NCBI RefSeq assembly: GCF_003258295.1
Contig: NZ_QKYN01000028.1
Span: forward strand, 43,250 to 107,249
Direction of reading: 5' to 3'
DNA from: Streptacidiphilus pinicola
GTDB lineage: Bacteria > Actinomycetota > Actinomycetes > Streptomycetales > Streptomycetaceae
Length of the DNA stretch: 64,000 nucleotides
Below, one piece after another: positions 1 to 8,224 of the stretch. Both the position numbers and the translations under genes were made by a program. Below the pieces are notes generated by a model, which was not told the DNA's origin, made no database searches, and saw nothing but the letters and a program-made list of their open reading frames with translations. How positions within the stretch are numbered: the first letter of the stretch is position 1; every line of letters begins with the position of its first letter.

Positions 1-309
1 GTCGTCATCAGAACCCTCCGCCAACGCGTCACCCCCCGCGAGCTCCTCGGCCGGGTCACCGGAGCCGCCCGCGTGATCAGCCTCGCGGTCAACCCCCTGG
101 GCGCCGCCCTCGCGGGTGCGGCCGTGACCTGGCTCCACGGGCCCCGCACCCTGTTCCTCGGCGCGGGCCTGCTGCTCATCCTGATCGCCGGCTCGGCCTG
201 GCGCGTGGCCGCCACGAGCGCGGACGATCACCTCGCGCCGGACCCCGGCACGGCCGACCCGTCCGGCTCCGGCGAGCAGGACCGGCAACCGCTCCTCGGC
301 ACGACCTGA
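1..309 (+). CDS. MFS transporter, C-terminal fragment (5' end outside window)
   Basis: Reading is open from base 1, so the gene begins upstream of the window and only about 102 C-terminal residues are visible. The fragment starts with an Arg-rich cytoplasmic loop (VTPRELLGRV) followed by two hydrophobic helices (around PLGAALAGAAVTWL and LFLGAGLLLILIAG) and a polar, Asp/Gly-rich tail. The loop motif is typical of the last third of major-facilitator drug or siderophore exporters of the EntS type. Substrate cannot be inferred. It ends 14 bases before the convergent small zinc-ribbon gene. Confidence 0.75.
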   Translation, partial: VVIRTLRQRVTPRELLGRVTGAARVISLAVNPLGAALAGAAVTWLHGPRTLFLGAGLLLILIAGSAWRVAATSADDHLAPDPGTADPSGSGEQDRQPLLGTT

Positions 310-323
310 GCCGTCAGCGCACC

Positions 324-500
324 TCAGGTCTCCACGGGCGCGCCGCACTCCGGGCAGCGGAAGGGCTCGCGGCGCGCAGCCAGGGTGCGGCGGGCCCAGT
401 GGTACAGCCACGGGAAGGTGATGGCGGGCAGGTCCCTGGTCGCCTCCACCGTGCCGTGGCGCGGACAGCGCCCTCGTCTGCTCTGCGTCTCGGTTGCCAT
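324..500 (-). CDS. Small zinc-ribbon-like protein (58 aa) at the end of an ABC exporter operon
   Basis: A 58-residue protein with two short metal-binding-like knuckles: CPRHG near residue 12 and CPECG near residue 49, separated by an aromatic segment (FPWLYHW). The start has a very strong Shine-Dalgarno sequence (GGAGGAGGAG) and lies 13 bases after the stop of the ABC permease gene, so it is almost certainly the last cistron of that operon. I do not recognise the family. The spacing of Cys/His pairs suggests a zinc ribbon, which is inference. It could be an accessory or regulatory factor for the exporter. Confidence 0.6.
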   Translation of the reverse strand: MATETQSRRGRCPRHGTVEATRDLPAITFPWLYHWARRTLAARREPFRCPECGAPVET

Positions 501-513
501 CTCTCCTCCTCCC

Positions 514-1320
514 TCAGCCCCCGCGGGGCAGCCAGCTGAAGCGGCGCAGGGCGATCAGCAGACCGCCCAGGCCCCACGCGGCGATGATCAGCAGGTCGGT
601 CCAGGCGAAGCCGGCACCGGTGGTGTGCGGGTTGTAGGCGGTCAGCAGCGCCTCGACGAGGTGATGGACCGGGAACACGTTCCCGACGTCCACCAGCCAG
701 CGCGGCAGCACCGAGGATGCGATGAACACCCCCGAGATGAAGTAGAGCGGCAGCATCACGGCCTGGGTGACCGGCTGGGCCGCGTCCTCGTTGCGGATCA
801 CCGAGGTCAGCGCGTAGCCGAGGCAGCAGAACGAGAGCGCGCCGACGATCACGGTGACCGCGAGCGCCGGAGCGGTCCGGGCCGGGATGTGCGCGTGGTA
901 CGCGGCCCAGCCGATGACCAGCAGCACGGCGGTGATGACGACGGCGACGACCACCGCGGTCAGCGCCCGGCCCGCGATGACCGACGCGGCCGGGACCGGC
1001 GTGGCCCGACGGCGCTTGAGCACGCCCGCCTCGCGCTGGGCGGTCACGGAGATCACCAGGTTGACGAAGGACGCGCCGATGATGCCGAGGGCGATGATCC
1101 CCGGCACGTAGTAGACGGAGGTGTCGATGGTGCCACCGGCCACCTTCACCGTGTTGTGCCCGCCGAAGACCGAGGCGAAGATCACCAGGAACAGCACCGG
1201 CAGCGCGAGCGTGAAGAACCGCGACTGCGGATTGCGCAGGAACGCCCGCAGGTCGTAGGGGAACTGGTGCAGCGCCAGCCGGACCACGTCCCCCGGCGGC
1301 GCGCTCTTCGGGGAGGCCAT
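514..1320 (-). CDS. ABC-2 type transporter permease
   Basis: 268-residue integral membrane protein with six hydrophobic segments, the usual ABC-2 layout: an N-terminal cytoplasmic start, helix 1 at LPVLFLVIFASVFG, a GIIALGIIGASFVNLVIS segment and a C-terminal pair ending LLIALRRF. The motif REAGVLKRRRATP before the third helix is the coupling-loop signature of DrrB-like drug-efflux permeases. The ATG overlaps the stop codon of the ATPase gene by one base (TGATG), showing translational coupling. It would form the channel of an exporter with the ATPase; the substrate is unknown. The residues GRALTAVVVAVVITAVL mark the central helix. Confidence 0.9.
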   Translation of the reverse strand: MASPKSAPPGDVVRLALHQFPYDLRAFLRNPQSRFFTLALPVLFLVIFASVFGGHNTVKVAGGTIDTSVYYVPGIIALGIIGASFVNLVISVTAQREAGVLKRRRATPVPAASVIAGRALTAVVVAVVITAVLLVIGWAAYHAHIPARTAPALAVTVIVGALSFCCLGYALTSVIRNEDAAQPVTQAVMLPLYFISGVFIASSVLPRWLVDVGNVFPVHHLVEALLTAYNPHTTGAGFAWTDLLIIAAWGLGGLLIALRRFSWLPRGG

Positions 1321-2255
1321 CAGGGCACCTCCGTCGCGGCCGTCTCGTTCGCCGTGAGCGCCAGGTAGACGTCCTCCAGGCTGGGACGCCGCACTTCGAG
1401 GTCCGGCAGCTCGTGGCCGCGCGCCTCGGCCCAGCCGATCAGCGGACCGAGCACGGTGAGCGGGCGGTCGGCCCGCAGCAGCAGGCGGCGGCCCTCCCCC
1501 TCGCCGTCCGCCAGCGCCGCCCGGACGGCCGGAGGCAGGTCCGCGAGCCCGGTGGCGGGCGGCAGGGTGAACCGGATCTCGGCCGCCGCGCGCTCGCGGC
1601 CGCCGATGGTGCCGGGCGTGCCCTCGGCGACGATCAGCCCGTCGGAGATGACCGTCACCCGGTCCGCGAGGTGCTCGGCCTCGTCCATGAAGTGGGTGGT
1701 CAGGAAGACCGTCACGCCGAGCGCGCGCAGGCCCGCGATCATGTCCCAGGCGGCGCGGCGGGCGGAGGGGTCGAAGCCGGTCGTGGGCTCGTCGAGGAAG
1801 AGCAGCTCCGGGTCGCCGATCAGCGACAACGCGACGTCGAGCCGACGGCGTTGGCCGCCGGACAGCCGGGTGGCGGCCGCGTCCGCCTGCTCGGCGAGGC
1901 CGACCAGCTCCAGCGTCTCACCGACGGGACGCGGCGCCGGGTAGTAGCCGGCGTACAGGCGCATGCACTCGGCCACGGTGAGGTCCCGCTCGGGCTGCGA
2001 CTCCTGCAGCACCACCCCGATCCGGGCCCGCCACGCGGGACCCGCCCGCGCCGGGTCCTCCCCCAGCACGTCGACCTCCCCGGCGGTCCGCCTGCGGTAC
2101 CCCTCCAGGATCTCGACGGTCGTGGTCTTGCCCGCCCCGTTCGGCCCGAGGAAGGCGAACACCTCCCCGCGCCGCACCTCCAGGTCGATCCCCCGCACGG
2201 CCTCGAACGGGCCGTACCGCATCCGGAGGGCGGAGACCCGGATCACCGTGTCCAT
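1320..2255 (-). CDS. ABC transporter ATP-binding protein, DrrA-like
   Basis: 311 residues. Walker A is GPNGAGKTT, the signature is LSGGQRRRLDVA, Walker B is LLFLDEPTTG, and a switch His follows in TTHFMDEAEHLADR. After the ATPase domain (about residues 1-230) comes the roughly 80-residue C-terminal domain usual for DrrA-type drug-export ATPases. An in-frame upstream ATG exists at 2357, but homology begins at MDTVIRVSALRMRYG, so the start at 2255 is chosen. It powers the permease encoded immediately downstream. The 47-base gap to the preceding hypothetical gene suggests co-transcription. Confidence 0.92.
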   Translation of the reverse strand: MDTVIRVSALRMRYGPFEAVRGIDLEVRRGEVFAFLGPNGAGKTTTVEILEGYRRRTAGEVDVLGEDPARAGPAWRARIGVVLQESQPERDLTVAECMRLYAGYYPAPRPVGETLELVGLAEQADAAATRLSGGQRRRLDVALSLIGDPELLFLDEPTTGFDPSARRAAWDMIAGLRALGVTVFLTTHFMDEAEHLADRVTVISDGLIVAEGTPGTIGGRERAAAEIRFTLPPATGLADLPPAVRAALADGEGEGRRLLLRADRPLTVLGPLIGWAEARGHELPDLEVRRPSLEDVYLALTANETAATEVP

Positions 2256-2302
2256 GCCGGACCCCGATCTGGTCGGCTCCCGCACCTGTGGCGGGCTTGG
2301 CC

Positions 2303-2710
2303 TCAACGCCAGGCCCAGAGCTTCCCACTCGCCTTCCCGGACTGGTCCGTCTCCCACTCGAAGGCTCCCGCCACACCGCGCAGTCCGGCGAAGGCCGGTG
2401 AGTCGCTGAGGTAGACGATGGAGCCGCGCCAGGAGACCGTCCCGCCCTCGCCGAGCGTCCCGACGCCGGTGCCCTGCCAGCTGGCGAAGGCCCCGTCGGG
2501 GCTCATGATGACGCCCGTCCCCGTGCCGTAGAGCGTGCCGTCGGGCCGCAGCGTGCCGACGTAGGTCCCCATGTCACTGATCGTGACCCCGAGCAAGGTC
2601 CCGGACGCCTGGAACGTGGTCTCGACGCTTGGCGGCAGCCCGTGTTCGGACGGGAGCACCCGCTGGACCGTGATCCGGCCCTGTTCCTCGCCTATCAGGT
2701 CGCCGAGCAT
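2303..2710 (-). CDS. Conserved hypothetical protein, beta-rich (135 aa)
   Basis: 135 residues, start set by a good ribosome binding site (GAGGAGG) in front of the ATG at 2710. The protein has no signal peptide or membrane helix and is a run of short beta-like strands with repeated GT/GTG turns (TYVGTLRPDGTLYGTGTG, TGVGTLGEGGTVSW), ending KLWAWR. This pattern suggests a small beta-barrel. I recall similar single-domain proteins in Streptomyces but cannot name a function. It lies upstream of, and in the same direction as, the ABC exporter genes and may be the first gene of that operon. Confidence 0.7.
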   Translation of the reverse strand: MLGDLIGEEQGRITVQRVLPSEHGLPPSVETTFQASGTLLGVTISDMGTYVGTLRPDGTLYGTGTGVIMSPDGAFASWQGTGVGTLGEGGTVSWRGSIVYLSDSPAFAGLRGVAGAFEWETDQSGKASGKLWAWR

Positions 2711-3070
2711 GGTGCGCCTCCTCACTCGCACACCGTCCTCCCAGGCTACGCCCGGGCTGTGCGCATCGCGTCCGCGTCGCCCGGAAACCGCCGCCCGCCC
2801 GAAAACCGTTGGCGTCCGGGGCGAGGGCCCGGGCACGATGGTGCGCATGTTCCGGTACGCCATCGCCCAGTTCCCCGCAGTCGCGGGCGCGATGGCCGCT
2901 GCCCTGACGTCCGCAGCCGCCGCGGGCGCGTGCGACGCACGGCCCGCAGCCGCCTTCGGCGGCGCGCGAAGCTGACCTTCCCCGGGTCGATCCCCCGGGA
3001 CCTCTGCCGGGGAAGGTCGGCCCCGCCCTGAGGTCCCGTCAGGAGTCAACTCCCGGAGAAGAGAAGCGTC
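2711..3070 (+). other. Intergenic region upstream of tuf3
   Basis: 360 bases between the divergent hypothetical gene and tuf3. Contents seen: a perfect 12-bp inverted repeat (2974-2985 with 3007-3018) in the tuf3 leader, and an Ala-rich 45-codon open frame (2838-2975) without a ribosome binding site, which I do not call a gene. No clear -35/-10 pair could be assigned. Confidence 0.5.
2974..3018 (+). promoter_or_regulatory. Leader hairpin before tuf3
   Basis: GACCTTCCCCGG at 2974-2985 pairs perfectly with CCGGGGAAGGTC at 3007-3018 across a 21-base loop. It ends 52 bases before the tuf3 ATG. It could be a leader attenuator, the terminator of a short upstream transcript, or a protein-binding site. 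No T-tract follows. Confidence 0.5.
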
Positions 3071-4252
3071 ATGGCCAAGCAGGCCTTCGTGCGGACCAAG
3101 CCGCACCTCAACATCGGCACCATGGGTCACGTCGACCACGGCAAGACCACGCTCACCGCCGCCATCACCAAGGTGCTCGCCGAGCACGGCGGCGCCGCCT
3201 TCGTGCCGTTCGACCGGATCGACCGCGCGCCGGAGGAGGCCGCCCGCGGCATCACCATCAACATCGCGCACGTCGAGTACGAGACGGCCACGCGGCACTA
3301 CGCCCACGTCGACATGCCCGGCCACGCCGACTTCGTGAAGAACATGATCACCGGTGCGGCCCAGCTGGACGGCGCCATCCTCGTGGTCTCCGCGCAGGAC
3401 GGCGTGATGCCGCAGACCGCCGAGCACGTGCTGCTCGCGCGGCAGGTCGGCGTCGAGCACGTCGTCGTCGCGCTGAACAAGGCCGACGCCGGCGACCCGG
3501 AGCTGCTGGACCTGGTCGAGCTGGAGGTGCGCGAGCTGCTCGGGGCCCACGGCTACGACGGCGAGGGCGCGCCCGTCGTCCGGGTCTCCGGGCTGCGGGC
3601 GCTGGAGGGCGACCCGATCTGGACCGCGGCGCTGCTGGAGCTGCTGGACGCGGTGGACGCGTACGTGCCCACCCCCGTCCGGTACACCGACGCGCCGTTC
3701 CTGATGCCGGTCGAGAACGTGCTGACCATCACCGGCCGCGGCACGGTGGTGACCGGCGCGGTCGAGCGCGGCACCGTGCGCATGGGCGACCGGATCGACG
3801 TCATCGGCTACGGCTCGGAGCTCGGCTCCGTGGTGACCGGGGTGGAGACCTTCGGGCGCACCATGGAGAGCGCCGAGGCGGGCGACAACGTCGCCCTGCT
3901 GCTGCGCGGCGTGCAGCGCGGCCAGGTCCGCCGCGGCATGGTCGTCGCGGCGGCGGGCAGCGCGTCGGTGCACAGCGTGTTCACCGCGCGGCTGCACCTG
4001 CTCTCCGCGGCGGACGGCGGCCGCCGCACGCCGATCACCAGCGGCTACCGCCCGCAGTTCTACCTGCGGACCGGTGACGTCGTGGGTGACGTGCTGCTGC
4101 CGGACGGCGTCGCGGTCGCGCGGCCGGGCGAGACCGTCGAGCTGACCGTGACGCTCGGTCAGGCCGTGCCGCTGGAGCCGGGGTTGGGCTTCGCCGTCCG
4201 CGAGGGCGGCCGCACGGTCGCGGCCGGGGCGGTGCAGGCGATCCTCGAGTAG
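3071..4252 (+). CDS. tuf3: Elongation factor Tu paralogue (EF-Tu3 type)
   Basis: 393 residues with all three EF-Tu domains. GTP-binding motifs are GHVDHGKT (19-26), DMPGH (81-85) and NKAD (about 136-139). It resembles the divergent Streptomyces EF-Tu3 rather than the housekeeping EF-Tu1: it has [14 protein letters not shown] where EF-Tu1 has HVDCPGHADYIKN, and the C-terminus is Ala/Glu-rich (GAVQAILE) instead of basic. It stands alone, away from the rpsL-rpsG-fusA-tuf operon, with its own leader hairpin and terminator. In Streptomyces, EF-Tu3 is a low-abundance factor reported to respond to starvation. A role in stress translation is inference. Confidence 0.93.
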   Translation: MAKQAFVRTKPHLNIGTMGHVDHGKTTLTAAITKVLAEHGGAAFVPFDRIDRAPEEAARGITINIAHVEYETATRHYAHVDMPGHADFVKNMITGAAQLDGAILVVSAQDGVMPQTAEHVLLARQVGVEHVVVALNKADAGDPELLDLVELEVRELLGAHGYDGEGAPVVRVSGLRALEGDPIWTAALLELLDAVDAYVPTPVRYTDAPFLMPVENVLTITGRGTVVTGAVERGTVRMGDRIDVIGYGSELGSVVTGVETFGRTMESAEAGDNVALLLRGVQRGQVRRGMVVAAAGSASVHSVFTARLHLLSAADGGRRTPITSGYRPQFYLRTGDVVGDVLLPDGVAVARPGETVELTVTLGQAVPLEPGLGFAVREGGRTVAAGAVQAILE

Positions 4253-4281
4253 GCGCCGTCATGCTGTAGCGCACGGTGCCC

Positions 4282-4335
4282 CTGAGTCCACAGACGCCGG
4301 TGTTTACGACAGCGGCGTCTGTGGGCAGCACTCAG
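4282..4335 (+). terminator. Terminator after tuf3
   Basis: CCACAGACGCCG (4288-4299) pairs perfectly with CGGCGTCTGTGG (4313-4324) around a 13-base loop. An outer CTGAGT/ACTCAG helix (4282-4287 with 4330-4335) extends it across a small bulge. It lies 30 bases after the tuf3 stop, with no U-tract, as is common in actinobacteria. Confidence 0.75.
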
Positions 4336-4666
4336 CCGCACGGGCTCGGTATCCCCCGATCCGAGCCCGTGCGGCGGCGTTCCTCGTCCCGGAGCGAGCA
4401 CCGAGCTTCGGCGGTCCCCCCGCCTCGGCACCACGGTGACGTCGGACACGCCCATGCCCCCGTCGGGCACGGCCGACGCTCCCCCCGGACCGTCGGCCGA
4501 GCCGATAACGGAATATTCCACGCTTTCGCCAACGGATCACCAACAGACCGTCCCGGCGTGAGGGAAACCGCAGTTGGGCGAGGGTCGGCCGCAGTCGAAC
4601 GGGCTGTTAGCATCCTTCGCGCCTCCCGTTCGCGTACTGGGACGCGGGGTGAGTGAGGGGTGGGAG
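4336..4666 (+). other. Intergenic region upstream of the SARP gene
   Basis: With the terminator this makes a 414-base gene-free stretch. Visible elements: a perfect palindrome GGAATATTCC at 4510-4519, unusually AT-rich for this genome, and a -10-like TAGCAT at 4608-4613, 53 bases before the ATG. Either could belong to the SARP promoter, but no convincing -35 is present. Confidence 0.4.
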
Positions 4667-7600
4667 ATGCGATTCGGGCTGCTCGGGCCGCTCGTGGTGG
4701 AGGGCACGGCCGGCGCGATGCCGCTGAAGTCGCGCAAGGGCCGGCTGCTGCTGGGTGCGCTGCTGCTGCGCGCCAACGAGACGGTGCCGACGGCCGGCCT
4801 GCTCGACGCGCTGTGGGGCGACGCCGTGCCGCCGACCGCGCGCGCCTCCCTGCAGAACCACGTCGCCCGGCTGCGCGGGCTGTTCGGCGCGGCCGAGCAG
4901 GAGCGCATCCGCACCACCGCGTCCGGCTACCTGATCCGGGTCGAGACGGACGAGTTGGACACCGAGGAGTTCCGCCGTCGCGCCGACGACGCCCGGCGGG
5001 CCCGGCTCGCCCGGGACTGGGAGGCCGTCAGCGCCGAGGCCGACGCCGCGCTGCGGCTGTGGCGGGGGCGGCCGTTGGAGGACCTCCCCTCGCTCGCCGA
5101 GGCCGACACCGCCGACACCTTCCAGCACGCCTTGGAGAACTCCCGTCTGCAGCTGCGCTCCTGGCGCGCCGCGGCGGAACTGCGGCTGGGCCGCCACCAC
5201 GACCTCGTCCCCGAGCTCACCAGCTGGGCGGCCGAGCATCCGCTCGCCGAGGAGTTGCAGCGGGACCTGATGACGGCGCTGCTGCACGACGGCCGCCGGG
5301 CCGAGGCCCTGGACGTCTACGGACGCCTGCGGCTGCGCCTCAGTGAAGAGTTGGGCGTCGATCCGGGCGCGGCCGTGCAGGAGGTCTACCTCCAGGCGCT
5401 GGCCGAGGACGCACCGGCGGGGCTGGAGCGCCAGGCTCCGCCCGCCGCCCGGCGGCGGGCCGAACCGACGCCGTCGTCGCCGACGGCCGCGGCAGCCGAC
5501 GCGTCCGGCGTTGCGGCCGCGCTCGCCGGGCCGCCGGTGCGCTGCCAACTTCCCGCGGAGGCACGCGCGTTCACCGGGCGTGCGGCCGAGGTCGAGCGGC
5601 TGCTCGGCTGCGCCCGGCAGGCCGCGGACGGGGAGGAGACCGGCTGGGCGGTGGTCGCCGCCGTCGACGGCATGGCCGGAGTCGGCAAGTCGGCGCTCGC
5701 CGTCCACGTCGCCCAGCGGGTGCGCGCCGACTTCCCCGACGGCCAGCTCTTCGTCGACCTGCGCGGCTGGACCCCGAGCGCGGCGCCGATGACCACCGCC
5801 GAGGCCCTCGACGCACTGTTGCGCGCCCTCGACGTGCCCCCGCAGACGATCCCGAGGGACCCGGCGGAGCGCGCGGTCCAGCTCCGCGACCGCCTGGCCG
5901 GGACGCGGACCCTGATCGTCCTCGACAACGCGCTGAGTAGCGCGCAGATCCGCCCACTGCTGCCGGCCACCTCCCGCTGCCTGGTCCTGGTCACCAGCCG
6001 CAAGCGGCTGACCGGGCTCGACGACTCCCACGCCGTCTCGCTGCGCGTCCTCAGCGAGGCCGAGTCGCTCACCCTGCTGCGCCGCGTCGCAGGCGCGGAG
6101 CGCGTGCCCGCCGAGCAGCCCGAGGCACGCGAACTGGCCGCGCTCTGCGGCTTCGTACCGCTCGCGCTGCGCATCGCGGCCGCGCAGCTGCGGCGCCGCC
6201 GCTCGCTGCGCCTGACCGACCTGGTCGAGCGCCTGCGCGACGAGCACCACCGACTCCCCCGCCTCGACCAGCTGGACGGCTCCGACGCGGGCGATGCCTT
6301 GGCGGCGGAGCCGGAGGAGCGAGGGCTGAGCGCCGTCTTCGCGACCTCCTTCACCGCGCTGCCCGCCGCCGAGCAGCGCCTGCTGACCCTGCTCGCACGC
6401 ACCCCCGGCACCGACGTCGACGCGCCCGCCGCCGCGGCCCTGCTCGGCGGGGACGGCGTCACGGCGGAACAGCTGCTGGACTCGCTGCTGGACCAGAACC
6501 TGCTGACCCAGCACGTGCCCGGCCGCTACGGCTTCCACGACCTGATCCGCCTCTACTGCCGCGAGCCGCGCCAATGGGACGCGGTCGAGCACGACGCGGC
6601 CCTCGACCGCCTCCTCACCCACTACGCCCACGGCGCCGAACACGCCGCCACCCAACTCCGCCGCTGGCCCCGCGCAGTCCCGACACCCTGTCCGGACGAG
6701 CGGGGCGCGGGCGCGGGCGCGGGTGCGGGCAGCGGCTCAGACAAAGGCCCCGGCTCGGGCATTGCCGGCGAAGCTCGGGTCGGCGACCGGAGCGCCGGGC
6801 CGGGGTGGGGCCGGGTAGCTGGGTGGGCGGAGGAGTCGGCGCTGGCGTGGATGCGGGCGGAGCGCGAGAACCTGCTCGCCTCGGCGCGGCTCGCCGTCGG
6901 CGACGGCCGGCCCGCGCACCGCGTACCCGTCGGGATCGAACTGGCCCTCGCGCTCGCGCCGCTGCTGCACCAGGAGGGCCCGCTGGCCGACGCCGCGGAC
7001 CTGCTCCGCGCCTGCGCCGAGGCGGCGCGGGACGCGGGCGACCGGTTCGGCCGGGCCGAGTGCCTGACCGAGCTCGGCCGCATCCACATGCAGCGCGGCG
7101 ACTTCGCCGACGCCCACCGCGCCCACGAGGAGTCACTCACCCTCTACCGCGCGCAGGGTGCGCGCCTCGGCGAGGCCAACGCGATCTACGAGCGCGGCTG
7201 CGTCCACCTGTTCAGCGGCGACTACGCCGCCGCCGTGCCGCTGCTGGAGCAGTGCCTGGAGCTCTACCGGGAGATCGGCAGCGACCTCGGCCAGGCCAAC
7301 GCGCTCTTCCAACTCGGCCGCGCCTACCGCCTCACCGGCGACCTCTCCCGCGGCGGCGAACGCGGCGAGCGCGCCCTGGAGCTCTACGTCGCGCTCGGCA
7401 AGCGCTGGGGCGAGGGCCACGTGCTCTGCGATCTGGCGCGGGTGCGGCAGCTGAGCGGGGAGCTGCGCGCCGCGGTCGAGCTCGGCGAGCGGGCGCTCGC
7501 GGCGTTCCGCGCGATCGACAACCACCTCGGCGAGGCCACCGCCTGCCAGGCGCTCGGACGCATCCACCAGGACCTCGGCGAACCCGCCGCGGCCACGGGC

Positions 7601-8173
7601 CTGTTCGAGCGGGCGCTGCGACTCTTCCGCGCGATGGCGGCCGAGCAGGCCGTCGCCCGCAGCCTCTGGGACCTCGGCCGGGTCCGCCTCAGCGCCGGGG
7701 ACCCCGAGAGCGCGGCGTCACTGCACGAGCAGTCGCTGGCCATCTTCCTCGCCTCCGGCAACCGCAACGGCGAGGCCAACGCCCGCCACGACCTCGGCCG
7801 CGCCCGGCACGCGCTCGGGCGCGCGGCGGAGGCGGCCGAGCTGCTGACGCAGGCGCGCTCGCTCTTCCACGACCTCGGCGACCCCCACGGGGAGGCGGAG
7901 GTCCTCAACAGCACCGGTGCGCTGCGCTCCGCCGTCTCCGGCCCGGAGTCCGCCCTCCCCTGCTACGAGGAGGCGCTCCGCCTCGCGCGGCGCGTCCCGA
8001 GCCCGCTGGAGGCGGCCCGCGCGCTGGAGGGCCTCGGCCGCGCGCACGCGTCGCTGGGCGACGCCGCGCAGGCGGTCACCGAGCTGCGCGAGGCTCTCGC
8101 GCTCTACCGGCACATCGGCGCCGTCCCCGCGGCGCAGGCCGCCGAAGCCCTGCTGAGCGAGTTCTCCGACTGA
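4667..8173 (+). CDS. SARP-family transcriptional regulator with NB-ARC and TPR domains (AfsR-like)
   Basis: 1168 residues. An OmpR-type winged helix (residues 1-95, start MRFGLLGPLVVEG) is followed by a bacterial transcriptional activation domain (about 100-250, ending SEELGVDPGAAVQEVYLQAL). Then come an NB-ARC/STAND ATPase with P-loop GMAGVGKSAL near residue 337 and Walker-B-like LIVLDN near 416, and about ten TPR repeats (730-1160). An Ala/Gly/Ser-rich linker lies at about 683-710. This is the AfsR/large-SARP layout: a signal-responsive activator binding direct repeats. No biosynthetic cluster is adjacent, so it may act at a distance. An in-frame GTG at 4649 is an alternative start. Confidence 0.92.
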   Translation: MRFGLLGPLVVEGTAGAMPLKSRKGRLLLGALLLRANETVPTAGLLDALWGDAVPPTARASLQNHVARLRGLFGAAEQERIRTTASGYLIRVETDELDTEEFRRRADDARRARLARDWEAVSAEADAALRLWRGRPLEDLPSLAEADTADTFQHALENSRLQLRSWRAAAELRLGRHHDLVPELTSWAAEHPLAEELQRDLMTALLHDGRRAEALDVYGRLRLRLSEELGVDPGAAVQEVYLQALAEDAPAGLERQAPPAARRRAEPTPSSPTAAAADASGVAAALAGPPVRCQLPAEARAFTGRAAEVERLLGCARQAADGEETGWAVVAAVDGMAGVGKSALAVHVAQRVRADFPDGQLFVDLRGWTPSAAPMTTAEALDALLRALDVPPQTIPRDPAERAVQLRDRLAGTRTLIVLDNALSSAQIRPLLPATSRCLVLVTSRKRLTGLDDSHAVSLRVLSEAESLTLLRRVAGAERVPAEQPEARELAALCGFVPLALRIAAAQLRRRRSLRLTDLVERLRDEHHRLPRLDQLDGSDAGDALAAEPEERGLSAVFATSFTALPAAEQRLLTLLARTPGTDVDAPAAAALLGGDGVTAEQLLDSLLDQNLLTQHVPGRYGFHDLIRLYCREPRQWDAVEHDAALDRLLTHYAHGAEHAATQLRRWPRAVPTPCPDERGAGAGAGAGSGSDKGPGSGIAGEARVGDRSAGPGWGRVAGWAEESALAWMRAERENLLASARLAVGDGRPAHRVPVGIELALALAPLLHQEGPLADAADLLRACAEAARDAGDRFGRAECLTELGRIHMQRGDFADAHRAHEESLTLYRAQGARLGEANAIYERGCVHLFSGDYAAAVPLLEQCLELYREIGSDLGQANALFQLGRAYRLTGDLSRGGERGERALELYVALGKRWGEGHVLCDLARVRQLSGELRAAVELGERALAAFRAIDNHLGEATACQALGRIHQDLGEPAAATGLFERALRLFRAMAAEQAVARSLWDLGRVRLSAGDPESAASLHEQSLAIFLASGNRNGEANARHDLGRARHALGRAAEAAELLTQARSLFHDLGDPHGEAEVLNSTGALRSAVSGPESALPCYEEALRLARRVPSPLEAARALEGLGRAHASLGDAAQAVTELREALALYRHIGAVPAAQAAEALLSEFSD

Positions 8174-8224
8174 CCCGCGCGTCCGGCCCGCGCGCCGGCT
8201 CACGCGCCCGCTTCGAGCCGCCGC

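Noticed and set aside
2838..2975. 45-codon Ala-rich open frame before tuf3
   Set aside because: No ribosome binding site, low-complexity composition, and it runs into the leader hairpin; more likely untranslated.
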